Part shown: one piece after another, positions 11,884 through 19,785 of the stretch
Layout: every line of letters begins with the position of its first letter
How positions within the stretch are numbered: the stretch's first letter is position 1
Origin: Gaetbulibacter sp. 4G1
GTDB lineage: Bacteria > Bacteroidota > Bacteroidia > Flavobacteriales > Flavobacteriaceae
Assembly: GCF_002741945.1 (NCBI RefSeq)
Contig: NZ_MDVN01000001.1
Coordinates: forward strand, 62,001-126,000
Direction: 5' to 3'
Length of the DNA: 64,000 nucleotides
The notes under the pieces: model-generated
The model's input: only the letters and a program-made list of their open reading frames with translations
What the model was told of the DNA's origin: nothing
Database searches by the model: none
Position numbers and translations under genes: made by a program

Positions 11884-11920
11884 GGTTTAGGTCTTGAAGA
11901 CTATGCTTCAGACCTAAACC
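11884..11920 (-). promoter_or_regulatory. Strong hairpin between rplL and rpoB (attenuator or processing site)
   Basis: GGTTTAGGTCTGAAG pairs with its complement across a 6-nt loop with a single bulged base, giving about 15 bp. The stem starts 24 nt after the rplL stop. On the minus strand it is followed only by ATTTTG, not a full T run, so it is a weak terminator or RNase site rather than an operon end. E. coli has an attenuator and RNase III site at the same place, although no homology in sequence is implied. Confidence 0.7.
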
Positions 11921-11943
11921 TTTGTGTTTTTGAGTAGGTAAGC

Positions 11944-12318
11944 TTACTTAAGCTCAACCTCAGCTCCAGCCTCTTCTAAAGATGCTTTTAATGCTTCAGC
12001 TTCATCTTTAGTTACAGCTTCTTTGATAGCACTTGGTGCATCATCAACTAAACCTTTAGCTTCTTTTAATCCTAAACCAGTTAATTCTTTAACTAATTTT
12101 ACAACTGCTAATTTAGAACCACCAGCTGCTTTTAAAATAACATCAAATTCAGTTTGAGCTTCTTCTTCTCCACCTCCAGCAGCAGGACCAGCAACAGCAA
12201 CTGCAGCAGCAGCAGCAGGCTCGATACCATACTCATCTTTTAATATAGTTGCTAACTCATTTACTTCTTTTACTGATAAGTTAACTAATTGTTCTGCGAA
12301 ATCTTTTAAATCTGCCAT
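11944..12318 (-). CDS. rplL: 50S ribosomal protein bL12 (L7/L12)
   Basis: This 124-residue stalk protein recruits translational GTPases. It has an N-terminal dimerisation helix, an Ala/Gly-rich hinge (residues ~34-52) and the C-terminal domain with the GTPase-contacting [15 protein letters not shown]. It follows rplJ after 62 bp in the usual order. The large gap before rpoB allows the ribosomal protein part to be expressed more highly than polymerase. Confidence 0.98.
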   Translation of the reverse strand: MADLKDFAEQLVNLSVKEVNELATILKDEYGIEPAAAAAVAVAGPAAGGGEEEAQTEFDVILKAAGGSKLAVVKLVKELTGLGLKEAKGLVDDAPSAIKEAVTKDEAEALKASLEEAGAEVELK

Positions 12319-12380
12319 TTTTCTATCGTTTTAATAATTTTGTAATAATATGTTTGTAATAAAGTGCGTACTATTTAATA

Positions 12381-12902
12381 CTATCCTTCTTTTTCAGATA
12401 GTGTTTTAATAATTCCAGCTAATTTCCCACCACTTGATTGAAGTGCTGAAATAACATTTTTAGCAGGCGATTGTAATAATGTAACAATCTCTCCTATCAA
12501 TTCTTCTTTAGATTTGATATCTACTAACATGTCTAATTGCTCATCGCCAATATAAACTGCTTCCTCAATAAATGCTCCTTTTAATAAAGGTTTATCTGAT
12601 TTTTTACGGAAGGTTTTTATTAACTTAGCTGGTACATTACCAGTTTCAGAATACATCACTGATGTATTTCCTTTTAAAACTGTTGGAAGTTCACCAAATT
12701 CTCTATCTGACGCTTCCATTGCTTTTTCAAGTAATGTATTTTTAACTACTGCTAATTTTACGTTGGCTTTAAAACAAGCACGACGTAAATTTGAAGTTGT
12801 AACTGCATTTAATCCTGAAATATCTGTTAAATAGATATTTGCATTATTAGCTAATTCTGCAGTTAAGTCCTCAATTACTTGTGATTTTTCTTCTCTTGTC
12901 AT
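12381..12902 (-). CDS. rplJ: 50S ribosomal protein uL10
   Basis: This 173-residue protein anchors L7/L12 dimers to the 23S rRNA GTPase centre. The N-terminal MTREEKSQVIEDL and the central NTLLEKAM region match the family, and the C-terminal helix that binds L12 is present. It lies between rplA (20 bp upstream) and rplL. In other bacteria the L10-L12 complex regulates its own mRNA. I did not identify a clear binding structure in the short gap here. Confidence 0.98.
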   Translation of the reverse strand: MTREEKSQVIEDLTAELANNANIYLTDISGLNAVTTSNLRRACFKANVKLAVVKNTLLEKAMEASDREFGELPTVLKGNTSVMYSETGNVPAKLIKTFRKKSDKPLLKGAFIEEAVYIGDEQLDMLVDIKSKEELIGEIVTLLQSPAKNVISALQSSGGKLAGIIKTLSEKEG

Positions 12903-12922
12903 AATTTAAAGTTTTAACTTAA

Positions 12923-13612
12923 TTAACCAATTTTTGGATCAACAGCTATACTTGGGCTCATTGTAGAAGACATAAATATGCTTTTTACATATGTACCTTT
13001 TGCAGTTGTTGGTTTTAGTTTCATTAATGTTGTTAATAATTCATTTGCATTACCTGCAATTTTATCAGCACTAAATGATGCTTTTCCTATAGCAGCGTGT
13101 ACAATACCTGTTTTATCAACTTTAAAGTCAATTTTACCAGCTTTTACTTCTGTTACAGCTTTAGCAACATCCATAGTTACTGTACCTGTTTTTGGGTTTG
13201 GCATTAAACCACGAGGGCCTAAAACACGTCCTAAAGGACCTAATTTACCCATAACACTTGGCATAGTAATAATAACATCAACGTCTGTCCAACCGCTCTT
13301 GATTTTATCAAGATACTCATCTAAACCAACGTAATCTGCTCCAGCTTCTTTAGCTTCGGCTTCTTTATCTGGTGTTACTAATGCTAATACTTTTATATCC
13401 TTACCTGTTCCGTGTGGAAGTGAAACCACTCCTCTTACCATCTGATTTGCTTTACGAGGATCTACTCCTAAACGCACTGCTAAATCAATTGATGAGTCGA
13501 ACTTAGTATTGGTAATTTCCTTTATTAATGCTGATGCTTCATCAACAGAATAAATTTTACCTTTTTCAATTTTTGCTAAAGCCTCTTTTTGCTTTTTTGT
13601 TAATCTTGCCAT
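12923..13612 (-). CDS. rplA: 50S ribosomal protein uL1
   Basis: This 229-residue protein forms the L1 stalk controlling E-site tRNA release. The signature [15 protein letters not shown] is visible, and the C-terminal [10 protein letters not shown] ends normally. It follows rplK after 20 bp. In many bacteria L1 represses the L11-L1 mRNA, and the 71-bp nusG-rplK gap is where such a site would be sought. Confidence 0.98.
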   Translation of the reverse strand: MARLTKKQKEALAKIEKGKIYSVDEASALIKEITNTKFDSSIDLAVRLGVDPRKANQMVRGVVSLPHGTGKDIKVLALVTPDKEAEAKEAGADYVGLDEYLDKIKSGWTDVDVIITMPSVMGKLGPLGRVLGPRGLMPNPKTGTVTMDVAKAVTEVKAGKIDFKVDKTGIVHAAIGKASFSADKIAGNANELLTTLMKLKPTTAKGTYVKSIFMSSTMSPSIAVDPKIG

Positions 13613-13632
13613 TTTCTAATGTCTTTTATAGA

Positions 13633-14070
13633 TTAAGAAGGAAATTTTCCTGTTACGGTTATTCCCATCGATCTTGCTGTACCAGCAACCATTCTCATAG
13701 CAGACTCTGTAGTAAATGCATTTAAATCTACCATTTTGTCTTCTGCAATAGTTTTAACCTGATCCCAAGATACTTTAGCTACTTTTTTTCGGTTTGGCTC
13801 TCCAGAACCTTTCTTCACCTTAGCTGCTTCTAATAATTGTACAGCTGCTGGTGGAGTTTTGATTACAAAGTCAAATGATTTGTCTTTGTAAACAGATATA
13901 ACCACTGGTAATACTTTACCTGGCTTATCTTGGGTTCTGGCATTGAATTGCTTACAGAACTCCATGATGTTAACACCTGCAGCTCCTAAAGCGGGTCCAA
14001 CCGGTGGCGATGGATTCGCAGCACCTCCCCGAACTTGTAACTTAACTACTTTACCTAATTCTTTTGCCAT
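13633..14070 (-). CDS. rplK: 50S ribosomal protein uL11
   Basis: This 145-residue protein binds the GTPase-associated centre of 23S rRNA. The N-terminal proline-rich segment [25 protein letters not shown] (interrupted here only by quotation) is hallmark sequence, and the C-terminal rRNA-binding domain ends with [16 protein letters not shown]. It is the first ribosomal protein gene after nusG in the standard order. Confidence 0.98.
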   Translation of the reverse strand: MAKELGKVVKLQVRGGAANPSPPVGPALGAAGVNIMEFCKQFNARTQDKPGKVLPVVISVYKDKSFDFVIKTPPAAVQLLEAAKVKKGSGEPNRKKVAKVSWDQVKTIAEDKMVDLNAFTTESAMRMVAGTARSMGITVTGKFPS

Positions 14071-14141
14071 TTTTAATAATTTAATTTTGATGTTATCTTT
14101 CTTTTGGAAGCGAAAGATTCATCTATCTTAATGTAACACTA

Positions 14142-14696
14142 TTATACTTTTTCTACTTGCATATAACTTAATTCTAATGGTGTTTTTCTTCCGAAAATTT
14201 TAACCATAACTTCAAGTTTACGCTTTTCTTCATTTATTTTTTCTATCGTACCATCAAATCCATTAAAAGGACCATCAATAACTTTCACAGTTTCTCCTTT
14301 AGTAAAAGGTATAGCAACATTGGCATTTTCTTCTACTGCCAATTCATCAACTTTACCTAACATTCTGTTTACTTCAGATTGTCTTAATGGCACAGGGTCT
14401 CCTCCTTTTGTTTCTCCTAAAAACCCAATTACATTTGTAACAGATCTAATAATATGAGGAACTTCTCCTGTTAAGTTGGCTTGAACCATTATATATCCTG
14501 GAAAAAAAACTTTTTCCTTATGAATTTTTTTTCCGTTACGAATCTGGATAACTCTTTCTGTAGGTACTAGTACTTGGTCAACATAATCTTGTAAACCTAA
14601 ACGAGCAATTTCATTTTCGATATAGGTTTTAATTTTGTTTTCCTGACCACTTACAGCCCTAACAACATACCATTTTTTTTCGCTTACTTCAGACAT
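14142..14696 (-). CDS. nusG: Transcription termination/antitermination factor NusG
   Basis: This 184-residue factor binds the RNA polymerase clamp and couples polymerase to ribosomes or Rho. The NGN domain (KKWYVVRAVSGQENKIKTYIE, PGYIMV) and the C-terminal KOW domain (GETVKVIDGPFNGFDGTI) are both present. The open frame extends ten codons further to 14726, inside secE. MSEVSEKKW at 14696 leaves a 10-bp gap to the secE stop and matches family N-termini, so I place the start there. Confidence 0.97.
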   Translation of the reverse strand: MSEVSEKKWYVVRAVSGQENKIKTYIENEIARLGLQDYVDQVLVPTERVIQIRNGKKIHKEKVFFPGYIMVQANLTGEVPHIIRSVTNVIGFLGETKGGDPVPLRQSEVNRMLGKVDELAVEENANVAIPFTKGETVKVIDGPFNGFDGTIEKINEEKRKLEVMVKIFGRKTPLELSYMQVEKV

Positions 14697-14706
14697 AAAT
14701 TTGTTT

Positions 14707-14904
14707 TTAACCGTTAATCCAATCAAAGTAAAATGTTATGGCTTTGCTGAATACTGTATCTACTCCCCATATTGCAAGAGAGAATATAATTGAAAATACC
14801 GCAACTAGAACTGTTAAACTTTGTGCCTCAGCCCATGTAGGCCATGTTACATTGTTCTTTAGTTCTCCAAATGATTCCTTTATATAATTTACAATTCCAG
14901 CCAT
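14707..14904 (-). CDS. secE: Preprotein translocase subunit SecE
   Basis: This 65-residue single-pass inner-membrane subunit clamps SecY. An amphipathic segment NYIKESFGELKNNVTWPTWAEA precedes one transmembrane helix at residues ~30-52, as in short bacterial SecE proteins. The order tRNA-Trp, secE, nusG is conserved. Confidence 0.95.
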   Translation of the reverse strand: MAGIVNYIKESFGELKNNVTWPTWAEAQSLTVLVAVFSIIFSLAIWGVDTVFSKAITFYFDWING

Positions 14905-14924
14905 TTATTTTTATTCTTTATTTG

Positions 14925-14997
14925 CACGGGTTGAGAGACTCGAACTCCCGACACCTGGTTTTGGAGACCAGTGCTCTACCAACTGAGCTAAACCCGT
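14925..14997 (-). tRNA. tRNA-Trp (anticodon CCA)
   Basis: The 73-nt gene folds as a cloverleaf with acceptor stem ACGGGTT/AACCCGT and discriminator G. The anticodon stem CTGGT/ACCAG encloses the loop CTCCAAA, and the T-loop is TTCGAGT. The 3' CCA is not encoded. It lies between tuf and secE in the operon. Confidence 0.97.
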
Positions 14998-15063
14998 AAA
15001 TATAAGTCAAAAGGCATCACGTTAATACGTGATACCTTGACTCTATATTTATTAAACTTTTAT

Positions 15064-16251
15064 TTAGTCTAAAATTTCAGTTACCTGACCTGCACCAACT
15101 GTTCTACCACCTTCACGGATAGCGAAACGTAATCCTACGTTCATTGCAATTGTGTTAATTAACTCAACAGTAATAGTTAAGTTATCTCCAGGCATTACCA
15201 TTTCAACTCCATCAGGAAGCGCAATGTTTCCAGTTACATCAGTTGTACGAACGTAAAACTGAGGACGGTAGTTATTATGGAATGGAGTGTGACGTCCACC
15301 TTCTTCTTTTTTAAGGATATAAACCTCAGCTTTGAATTTAGCGTGAGGAGTTACAGAACCTGGTTTACAGATTACCATTCCTCTAGAGATTTGAGATTTC
15401 TCAATACCTCTTAATAAGATACCAGCATTATCTCCAGCTTCACCTCTATCTAATATTTGACGGAACATCTCGATACCAGTAATTGTAGAAGTTAATTTCT
15501 CAGCTCCCATACCAATAATCTCTACAGGATCTCCTGTGTTAGCAATACCAGTTTCAATACGACCAGTAGCAACAGTACCACGACCAGTAATAGAGAATAC
15601 ATCTTCAATTGGCATTAAGAAATCTTTATCAACTTCTCTTAATGGCTCTTCAATCCAAGTATCACAAGCTTCCATTAATTCCATTACTGTATCAACCCAC
15701 TTTTGCTCACCGTTAAGCGCACCTAAAGCAGAACCAGCAATTACAGGTCCATTATCTCCATCGTACTCATAGAAAGATAATAAATCTCTGATTTCCATAT
15801 CTACTAATTCTAGTAACTCTTCATCATCAACCATATCCACTTTATTCATGAATACAACGATACGAGGAATACCTACTTGACGACCTAATAAGATGTGCTC
15901 ACGAGTTTGTGGCATAGGACCATCAGTGGCAGCTACTACTAAAATAGCACCATCCATTTGAGCAGCACCAGTAACCATGTTCTTTACGTAATCGGCGTGA
16001 CCTGGACAGTCAACGTGAGCGTAATGACGATTTGCTGTTGCATATTCTACGTGAGATGTATTAATTGTTATACCTCTTTCTTTTTCTTCAGGAGCGTTAT
16101 CGATTTGATCGAAATCTTTTGCTTCTGACAAACCTGCATCAGCTAATACTTTAGTAATAGCAGCAGTTAAAGTTGTTTTACCGTGATCTACGTGTCCAAT
16201 TGTACCAATATTTAAGTGTGGTTTTGAACGATCGAAAGTTGCCTTTGCCAT
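15064..16251 (-). CDS. tuf: Elongation factor Tu
   Basis: This 395-residue GTPase delivers aminoacyl-tRNA to the ribosome. The P-loop GHVDHGKTT begins at residue 19. DCPGHADY and NKVD follow, and the C-terminal [16 protein letters not shown] is intact. The gene is preceded by four tRNA genes and followed by tRNA-Trp, the arrangement of E. coli thrU-tyrU-glyT-thrT-tufB. It is the only tuf copy in this window. Confidence 0.99.
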   Translation of the reverse strand: MAKATFDRSKPHLNIGTIGHVDHGKTTLTAAITKVLADAGLSEAKDFDQIDNAPEEKERGITINTSHVEYATANRHYAHVDCPGHADYVKNMVTGAAQMDGAILVVAATDGPMPQTREHILLGRQVGIPRIVVFMNKVDMVDDEELLELVDMEIRDLLSFYEYDGDNGPVIAGSALGALNGEQKWVDTVMELMEACDTWIEEPLREVDKDFLMPIEDVFSITGRGTVATGRIETGIANTGDPVEIIGMGAEKLTSTITGIEMFRQILDRGEAGDNAGILLRGIEKSQISRGMVICKPGSVTPHAKFKAEVYILKKEEGGRHTPFHNNYRPQFYVRTTDVTGNIALPDGVEMVMPGDNLTITVELINTIAMNVGLRFAIREGGRTVGAGQVTEILD

Positions 16252-16323
16252 GTTTTTAAATAATTTTAATCTTAGTTATATAATAATATTAGTGTATTCT
16301 GTTTTTTTATACTCTATAATTAG

Positions 16324-16395
16324 AGCCAATGACGAGATTTGAACTCGTGACCTCTTCCTTACCAAGGAAACGCTCTACCCCTGAGCTACACCGGC
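16324..16395 (-). tRNA. tRNA-Thr (anticodon GGT)
   Basis: The acceptor stem is GCCGGTG/CATTGGC with two G-U pairs, and the discriminator is T. The anticodon arm is TTTCC/GGAAG around TTGGTAA. It is the last of the four tRNAs before tuf. Confidence 0.96.
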
Positions 16396-16461
16396 GTAAA
16401 GTTTTTATTTCCTATTCTCTCAAATAACCTCTGTTAAAGGTTACATTAAATGAAAGAAGAG

Positions 16462-16481
16462 ATTCCTGCCTTCGCAGGAAT
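16462..16481. repeat. Short palindromic repeat (ATTCCTGC-CTTC-GCAGGAAT), copy 2
   Basis: This sequence is identical over 20 bases to the copy after rpoC (3583-3602). It sits in the spacer between tRNA-Gly and tRNA-Thr, only 5 bp from the end of tRNA-Gly, and would be part of the tRNA precursor as a stable hairpin. Confidence 0.8.
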
Positions 16482-16486
16482 TTTAG

Positions 16487-16559
16487 AGCGAGAGACCGGG
16501 TTCGAACCGGCGACATTCAGCTTGGAAGGCTGACGCTCTACCAACTGAGCTACTCTCGC
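16487..16559 (-). tRNA. tRNA-Gly (anticodon TCC)
   Basis: The acceptor stem is GCGAGAG/CTCTCGC with discriminator T. The anticodon stem TCAGC/GCTGA encloses CTTCCAA, and the T-loop is TTCGAAC. It is third in the tRNA-tuf operon. Confidence 0.97.
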
Positions 16560-16622
16560 AATTTTAACAAGCTAAAAACTTGTTTGGATTCAAAATTTCA
16601 AATAAAAATCTTAAAAAAGTTG

Positions 16623-16704
<82 letters not shown>

Positions 16705-16738
16705 AATTAACTTATTTTTCAATCTTTTTAAGAACTTG

Positions 16739-16812
16739 AGCCGATGGAGGGACTCGAACCCACGACCTGCTGATTACAAATCAGCTGCTCTAGCCAGCTG
16801 AGCTACATCGGC
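16739..16812 (-). tRNA. tRNA-Thr (anticodon TGT)
   Basis: The acceptor stem is GCCGATG/CATCGGC with discriminator T. The anticodon stem GCTGA/TCAGC encloses TTTGTAA, and the T-loop is TTCGAGT. It is the first gene of the tRNA-tuf operon, about 45 nt after the predicted transcription start. Confidence 0.97.
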
Positions 16813-16833
16813 TTTTTTACACTTTTTACGCAT

Positions 16834-16861
16834 AAAAAAAGCCCGCTATTTCTAACGGACT
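16834..16861 (-). terminator. Intrinsic terminator of the hpf transcript
   Basis: On the minus strand AGTCCGTTA and TAGCGGGCT form nine pairs (two G-U) closed by a GAAA tetraloop and followed by seven T residues. The hairpin overlaps the predicted start of the tRNA-tuf transcript, which would lack part of the 5' arm and so escape termination. Confidence 0.75.
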
Positions 16862-16862
16862 G

Positions 16863-16891
16863 CAAATGTATAGATTTATTTTTTTATTCAA
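16863..16891 (-). promoter_or_regulatory. Promoter of the tRNA-tuf-secE operon
   Basis: Reading the minus strand, TTG (RC of 16889-16891), an 18-nt spacer and TACATTTG (RC of 16863-16870) fit the Bacteroidota TTG / TAnnTTTG promoter closely. Transcription would start near 16857, about 45 nt before tRNA-Thr. It is the best complete promoter in the window. Confidence 0.75.
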
Positions 16892-16912
16892 AACATTTTT
16901 TGAAAAATTTTA

Positions 16913-17215
16913 TTATAAATGTGCTCTTAATTTTTCTTTTCTTTTTTTAAGTTGTCTTTCTAGTGATGATACAGCCATATCAGCACCTTCTTCAAAGCTT
17001 TTGCATTGTTTTTTTACTACAAAACTATCACCTGGAACACTTACTCTGGCTTCGAAAATTTTATTTTCTTTGTCGCTTGTGTTTTCTAACTTTAAATAAA
17101 CATCAGATTTTATAACTTTATCATAAAACATATCTAACTTATCCATTCGCTTTTGAATAAAATCTATTAACTTTTGGTCAGCATTAAAATTGACTGATTG
17201 CGTGTTTACTTTCAT
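16913..17215 (-). CDS. hpf: Ribosome hibernation promoting factor, HPF/RaiA family (short form)
   Basis: This 100-residue protein binds the decoding centre of idle 30S subunits and silences translation in stationary phase. The beta-alpha-beta-beta-beta-alpha pattern is visible: MKVNTQSVNF, ADQKLIDFIQKRMDKL, KLENTSDKENKIFEARVSVPG, then the basic helix ERQLKKRKEKLRAHL. There is no long-form C-terminal dimerisation domain. It lies 37 bp after xerC on the same strand and is followed by a terminator. Confidence 0.92.
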   Translation of the reverse strand: MKVNTQSVNFNADQKLIDFIQKRMDKLDMFYDKVIKSDVYLKLENTSDKENKIFEARVSVPGDSFVVKKQCKSFEEGADMAVSSLERQLKKRKEKLRAHL

Positions 17216-17252
17216 ACTTTTGTTTTTTGGTTAGACAATAAAACTTTGCTTT

Positions 17253-18143
17253 CTATTTTTCGCTCCTTGGATGTGCTTTTACATGCACTTTTTTAAGTTC
17301 GGCTATACTATTATGTGTATAAACTTGTGTTGCCGCTAAACTTGAATGCCCCAAGAGCTCTTTGACAGCATTTAAATCTGCACCTTGGTTAAGTAAATGA
17401 GTAGCAAAAGAGTGTCTTAATATATGAGGACTCTTTTTTACTTTACTAGATGCTAAACTAAAATACTCATTTATTATTCTGTAAACAAGTGTTTCGTATA
17501 TTTTAACTCCTTTTTTCGTTAAAAATAAAATATCAACATCTTTAATACTTTCTAATTTATTTCTAAAACTTAAATAACTACTTATTGTTTGCACAACAGG
17601 TTCTAATAACGGAACAATACGTTCTTTATTTCTCTTTCCAAGTACTTTTAACGTTTTATTATCTAAGTTAACATTTATTAACTTTAGCTCAACTAACTCA
17701 ATCCTCCTTATCCCAGTTGAGTAAAATAATTCTATTATTAATTTGTTTCTAGTGCTCTCAAAATCATTTCCAAAATGTATGTCGTTCAAAACAGTCATTA
17801 TTTCGTTTTCTGAAAAAGGAACCTGAACTTTTTTACTCGTTTTTAATGCTTTGTGTTTAGAAAGAGGGTTGGTTTCAATATCACCAATTTTTAAAAGGAA
17901 CTTATAATATGTGTTTAATGCTGAGACTTTTCTATTTATACTTCTATTAGAAATTTCATTTTCTACCATTGAAACTATCCAACTTCTTATTTGAGAATAG
18001 TTAACATTATTAATGGTATTTGCTTCGTATTCGTTTTTTATGAACTCTAAAAAAAATTCTAAGTCTTTTTTGTATGCATTTACAGTTAATACTGAATAGT
18101 TTTTTTCGAGTGATAAATAATCTGTAAATGATTTGAATAACAT
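17253..18143 (-). CDS. xerC: Tyrosine recombinase XerC
   Basis: This 296-residue protein cuts and joins at dif-like sites to resolve chromosome dimers. It has an N-terminal SAM-like core-binding domain (residues ~1-90) and a catalytic domain with R146, K170, H240-x-x-R243, H266 and the nucleophile Y275 in TQVYTH. All expected residues are present and the length fits XerC/XerD. The housekeeping setting between rpsU and hpf argues against a mobile-element integrase. Confidence 0.93.
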   Translation of the reverse strand: MLFKSFTDYLSLEKNYSVLTVNAYKKDLEFFLEFIKNEYEANTINNVNYSQIRSWIVSMVENEISNRSINRKVSALNTYYKFLLKIGDIETNPLSKHKALKTSKKVQVPFSENEIMTVLNDIHFGNDFESTRNKLIIELFYSTGIRRIELVELKLINVNLDNKTLKVLGKRNKERIVPLLEPVVQTISSYLSFRNKLESIKDVDILFLTKKGVKIYETLVYRIINEYFSLASSKVKKSPHILRHSFATHLLNQGADLNAVKELLGHSSLAATQVYTHNSIAELKKVHVKAHPRSEK

Positions 18144-18151
18144 TTTTTAAT

Positions 18152-18179
18152 GTTCAAGATATAAAGTTCAAGATACAAA
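18152..18179. repeat. Two tandem 14-bp repeats upstream of xerC
   Basis: GTTCAAGATATAAA and GTTCAAGATACAAA stand directly next to each other, differing at one base, 8 bp upstream of the xerC ATG. A binding site, slippage product or chance are all possible. Confidence 0.5.
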
Positions 18180-18199
18180 GTTTTAATTAAGTTAAAACA

Positions 18200-18229
18200 A
18201 AAAAATCCCACTTGAAGTGGGATTTTTTT
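18200..18229. terminator. Bidirectional terminator after rpsU
   Basis: ATCCCACT-TGA-AGTGGGAT is flanked by A and T runs that extend the stem. It lies 80 bp past the rpsU stop (minus strand) and upstream of xerC, so it separates the two transcripts. Confidence 0.8.
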
Positions 18230-18309
18230 GTTTTAGAGATTTTTGTTTTTAAAAGGATGAAAGTTTAAAATGAAGCTTTGCCGCAATTCATAAAAGAATT
18301 CATTATAAA

Positions 18310-18504
18310 CTATACTTCTTCTGCATCTCTTAATCTTTGTACGTATTGAGCTTTTTGTATTTGTGCTCTACGAACTATTGAAGGTTTTTTAAACTGCTTA
18401 CGCTCTTGCAACTGATTCTTAATAGTTGTTTTAACAAACTTACGTTTGTAACGCTTTAACGCTCTATCTATATTTTCTCCTTCTTTTACAGGTATTATTA
18501 ACAT
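18310..18504 (-). CDS. rpsU: 30S ribosomal protein bS21
   Basis: This 64-residue small-subunit protein begins MLIIPVKEGENIDRALKRYKRKF, typical of Bacteroidota S21, with a basic C-terminal extension. In Flavobacteriia, S21 with S18 and S6 is known to cover the anti-Shine-Dalgarno of 16S rRNA, which explains the rarity of SD sites in these genomes. This gene has a strong SD site (18515-18520), which fits published evidence that rpsU is translated preferentially by ribosomes lacking S21, a negative feedback loop. It is transcribed alone from its own promoter. Confidence 0.96.
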   Translation of the reverse strand: MLIIPVKEGENIDRALKRYKRKFVKTTIKNQLQERKQFKKPSIVRRAQIQKAQYVQRLRDAEEV

Positions 18505-18514
18505 AGTGTCTTAA

Positions 18515-18520
18515 CCTCCT
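18515..18520 (-). promoter_or_regulatory. Strong Shine-Dalgarno AGGAGG of rpsU
   Basis: The minus strand reads GAGAGGAGGTTAAGACACT then ATG, with 10 nt between AGGAGG and the start codon. Sites like this are exceptional in this window, where most genes have none. It is the expected sensor for S21 autoregulation. Confidence 0.85.
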
Positions 18521-18541
18521 CTCTTTTAAATTTTGTGGGTG

Positions 18542-18549
18542 CAAATATA
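18542..18549 (-). promoter_or_regulatory. rpsU promoter, -7 box TATATTTG
   Basis: TATATTTG (minus strand) matches TAnnTTTG and would give a leader of about 32 nt holding the SD site. No clear -33 TTG is visible at the right spacing. Confidence 0.55.
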
Positions 18550-18589
18550 TAAATAATTACGAATTCTAAATTTTAAATTTTAAATTATT

Positions 18590-19762
18590 TTATGTTGCAG
18601 GTTTATACTCCTTTTTATCAATAATAATTTTTGCTAAAATTTCTTTAAGTATCTCTGAAGTCCCTCCTCCTATTGGTCCCAGTCTGCTATCGCGCAAAAG
18701 TCTTGCCATTGGATAATCTTCCATATAACCGTAGCCACCTAAAAATTGCAAGCATTGATAGATAACCTCATCTGCCATTTTTGTAGATTTCAACTTAGAC
18801 ATTGTAGCTTCTTTTACCACATATTCACCTTTATTTAATCGGTAAGCAACAGAATAATTAAACTCTTTACAAATTTCCATATCTGTATATAATTCTGTAA
18901 CTGAGTGTCTTAAAGCCTGAAATTTATCGATAGATTTACCAAATGCCATACGCTCAGACATGTATTGCAGCGCATACTCTAAAGCATATTCTGCTCTTGC
19001 ATGTGCATTAACTCCCATAACTAAGCGTTCTAAAGAGAAATGTTGCATTATGTATGGAAAGCCTTTGTTCTCCTCGCCCATTAAATTACTTACTGGAACT
19101 TTTACATTGTCAAAAGCTATTTCGCCTGTATCAGACGCTCGCCAACCTAACTTATCTAATTTGGTTGCTGATACACCTGGAGTTCCTCTATCTATAACAA
19201 AGATACTAATACCTTTATTACCCAATTCTGGGTTAGTTTTTGCGGCAACAACCAAATAGTCACTTACCACTCCGTTAGTTATAAAAGTTTTTGATCCGTT
19301 TATAATATAATCATTTCCATTCCTAACTGCTGTTGTTCTCATTCCTGCTACATCGCTACCTCCAAAAGGTTCAGTAATACATAAACATCCTATTTTATCA
19401 CCTGAAATACTTGGAGCTAAATAACGCTCTTTTATATCATGATTACCTTCTGCATTAAGGTGTGTCATTGCTAAATAACAATGTGCCCAAATTGCAGCAG
19501 CAAAACCTCCAGAATTTATTTTTTGAAGTTCTTCAAGAAGTATAACGGTATAGAAAAGATCTAAATTTAAGCCGCCATAAGTTTCAGGATAATTGATACC
19601 GAAGAAACCCATATCTCCAAATTTTTTCCAAATAAAGCGCTCAATATTCCCTGTGCTTTCCCACTTATCAATATATGGAACGACTTCTTTGTTTAAAAAA
19701 TCTTGCAAACTTTCTCTAAAAAGTTGATGTTCTTCTGTGAAGTACATAGTATTCATTAGCAT
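18590..19762 (-). CDS. Acyl-CoA dehydrogenase family protein
   Basis: This 390-residue FAD flavoenzyme oxidises acyl-CoA thioesters at the alpha-beta bond (fatty acid or branched-chain breakdown). The N-terminal helical domain (TEEHQLFRESLQDFL), the FAD/substrate motif CITEPFGGSDVAGM and the C-terminal FLGGYGYMEDYPMARLLRDSRL are clear. The usual C-terminal Glu of medium-chain enzymes is replaced (PIGGGTSEIL), as in long-chain and isovaleryl types, where the base lies in the helix corresponding to AEYALEYALQ. ATG codons at 19762, 19756 and 19747 are all possible starts. The substrate is not predictable. Confidence 0.9.
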   Translation of the reverse strand: MLMNTMYFTEEHQLFRESLQDFLNKEVVPYIDKWESTGNIERFIWKKFGDMGFFGINYPETYGGLNLDLFYTVILLEELQKINSGGFAAAIWAHCYLAMTHLNAEGNHDIKERYLAPSISGDKIGCLCITEPFGGSDVAGMRTTAVRNGNDYIINGSKTFITNGVVSDYLVVAAKTNPELGNKGISIFVIDRGTPGVSATKLDKLGWRASDTGEIAFDNVKVPVSNLMGEENKGFPYIMQHFSLERLVMGVNAHARAEYALEYALQYMSERMAFGKSIDKFQALRHSVTELYTDMEICKEFNYSVAYRLNKGEYVVKEATMSKLKSTKMADEVIYQCLQFLGGYGYMEDYPMARLLRDSRLGPIGGGTSEILKEILAKIIIDKKEYKPAT

Positions 19763-19785
19763 TTTTTTCTTCCGATATTACGGTA

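Noticed and set aside
17253-18143. Mobile-element integrase at xerC
   Set aside because: No attachment-site duplication, phage genes or unusual composition nearby. The neighbours are rpsU and hpf, and the length fits XerC.
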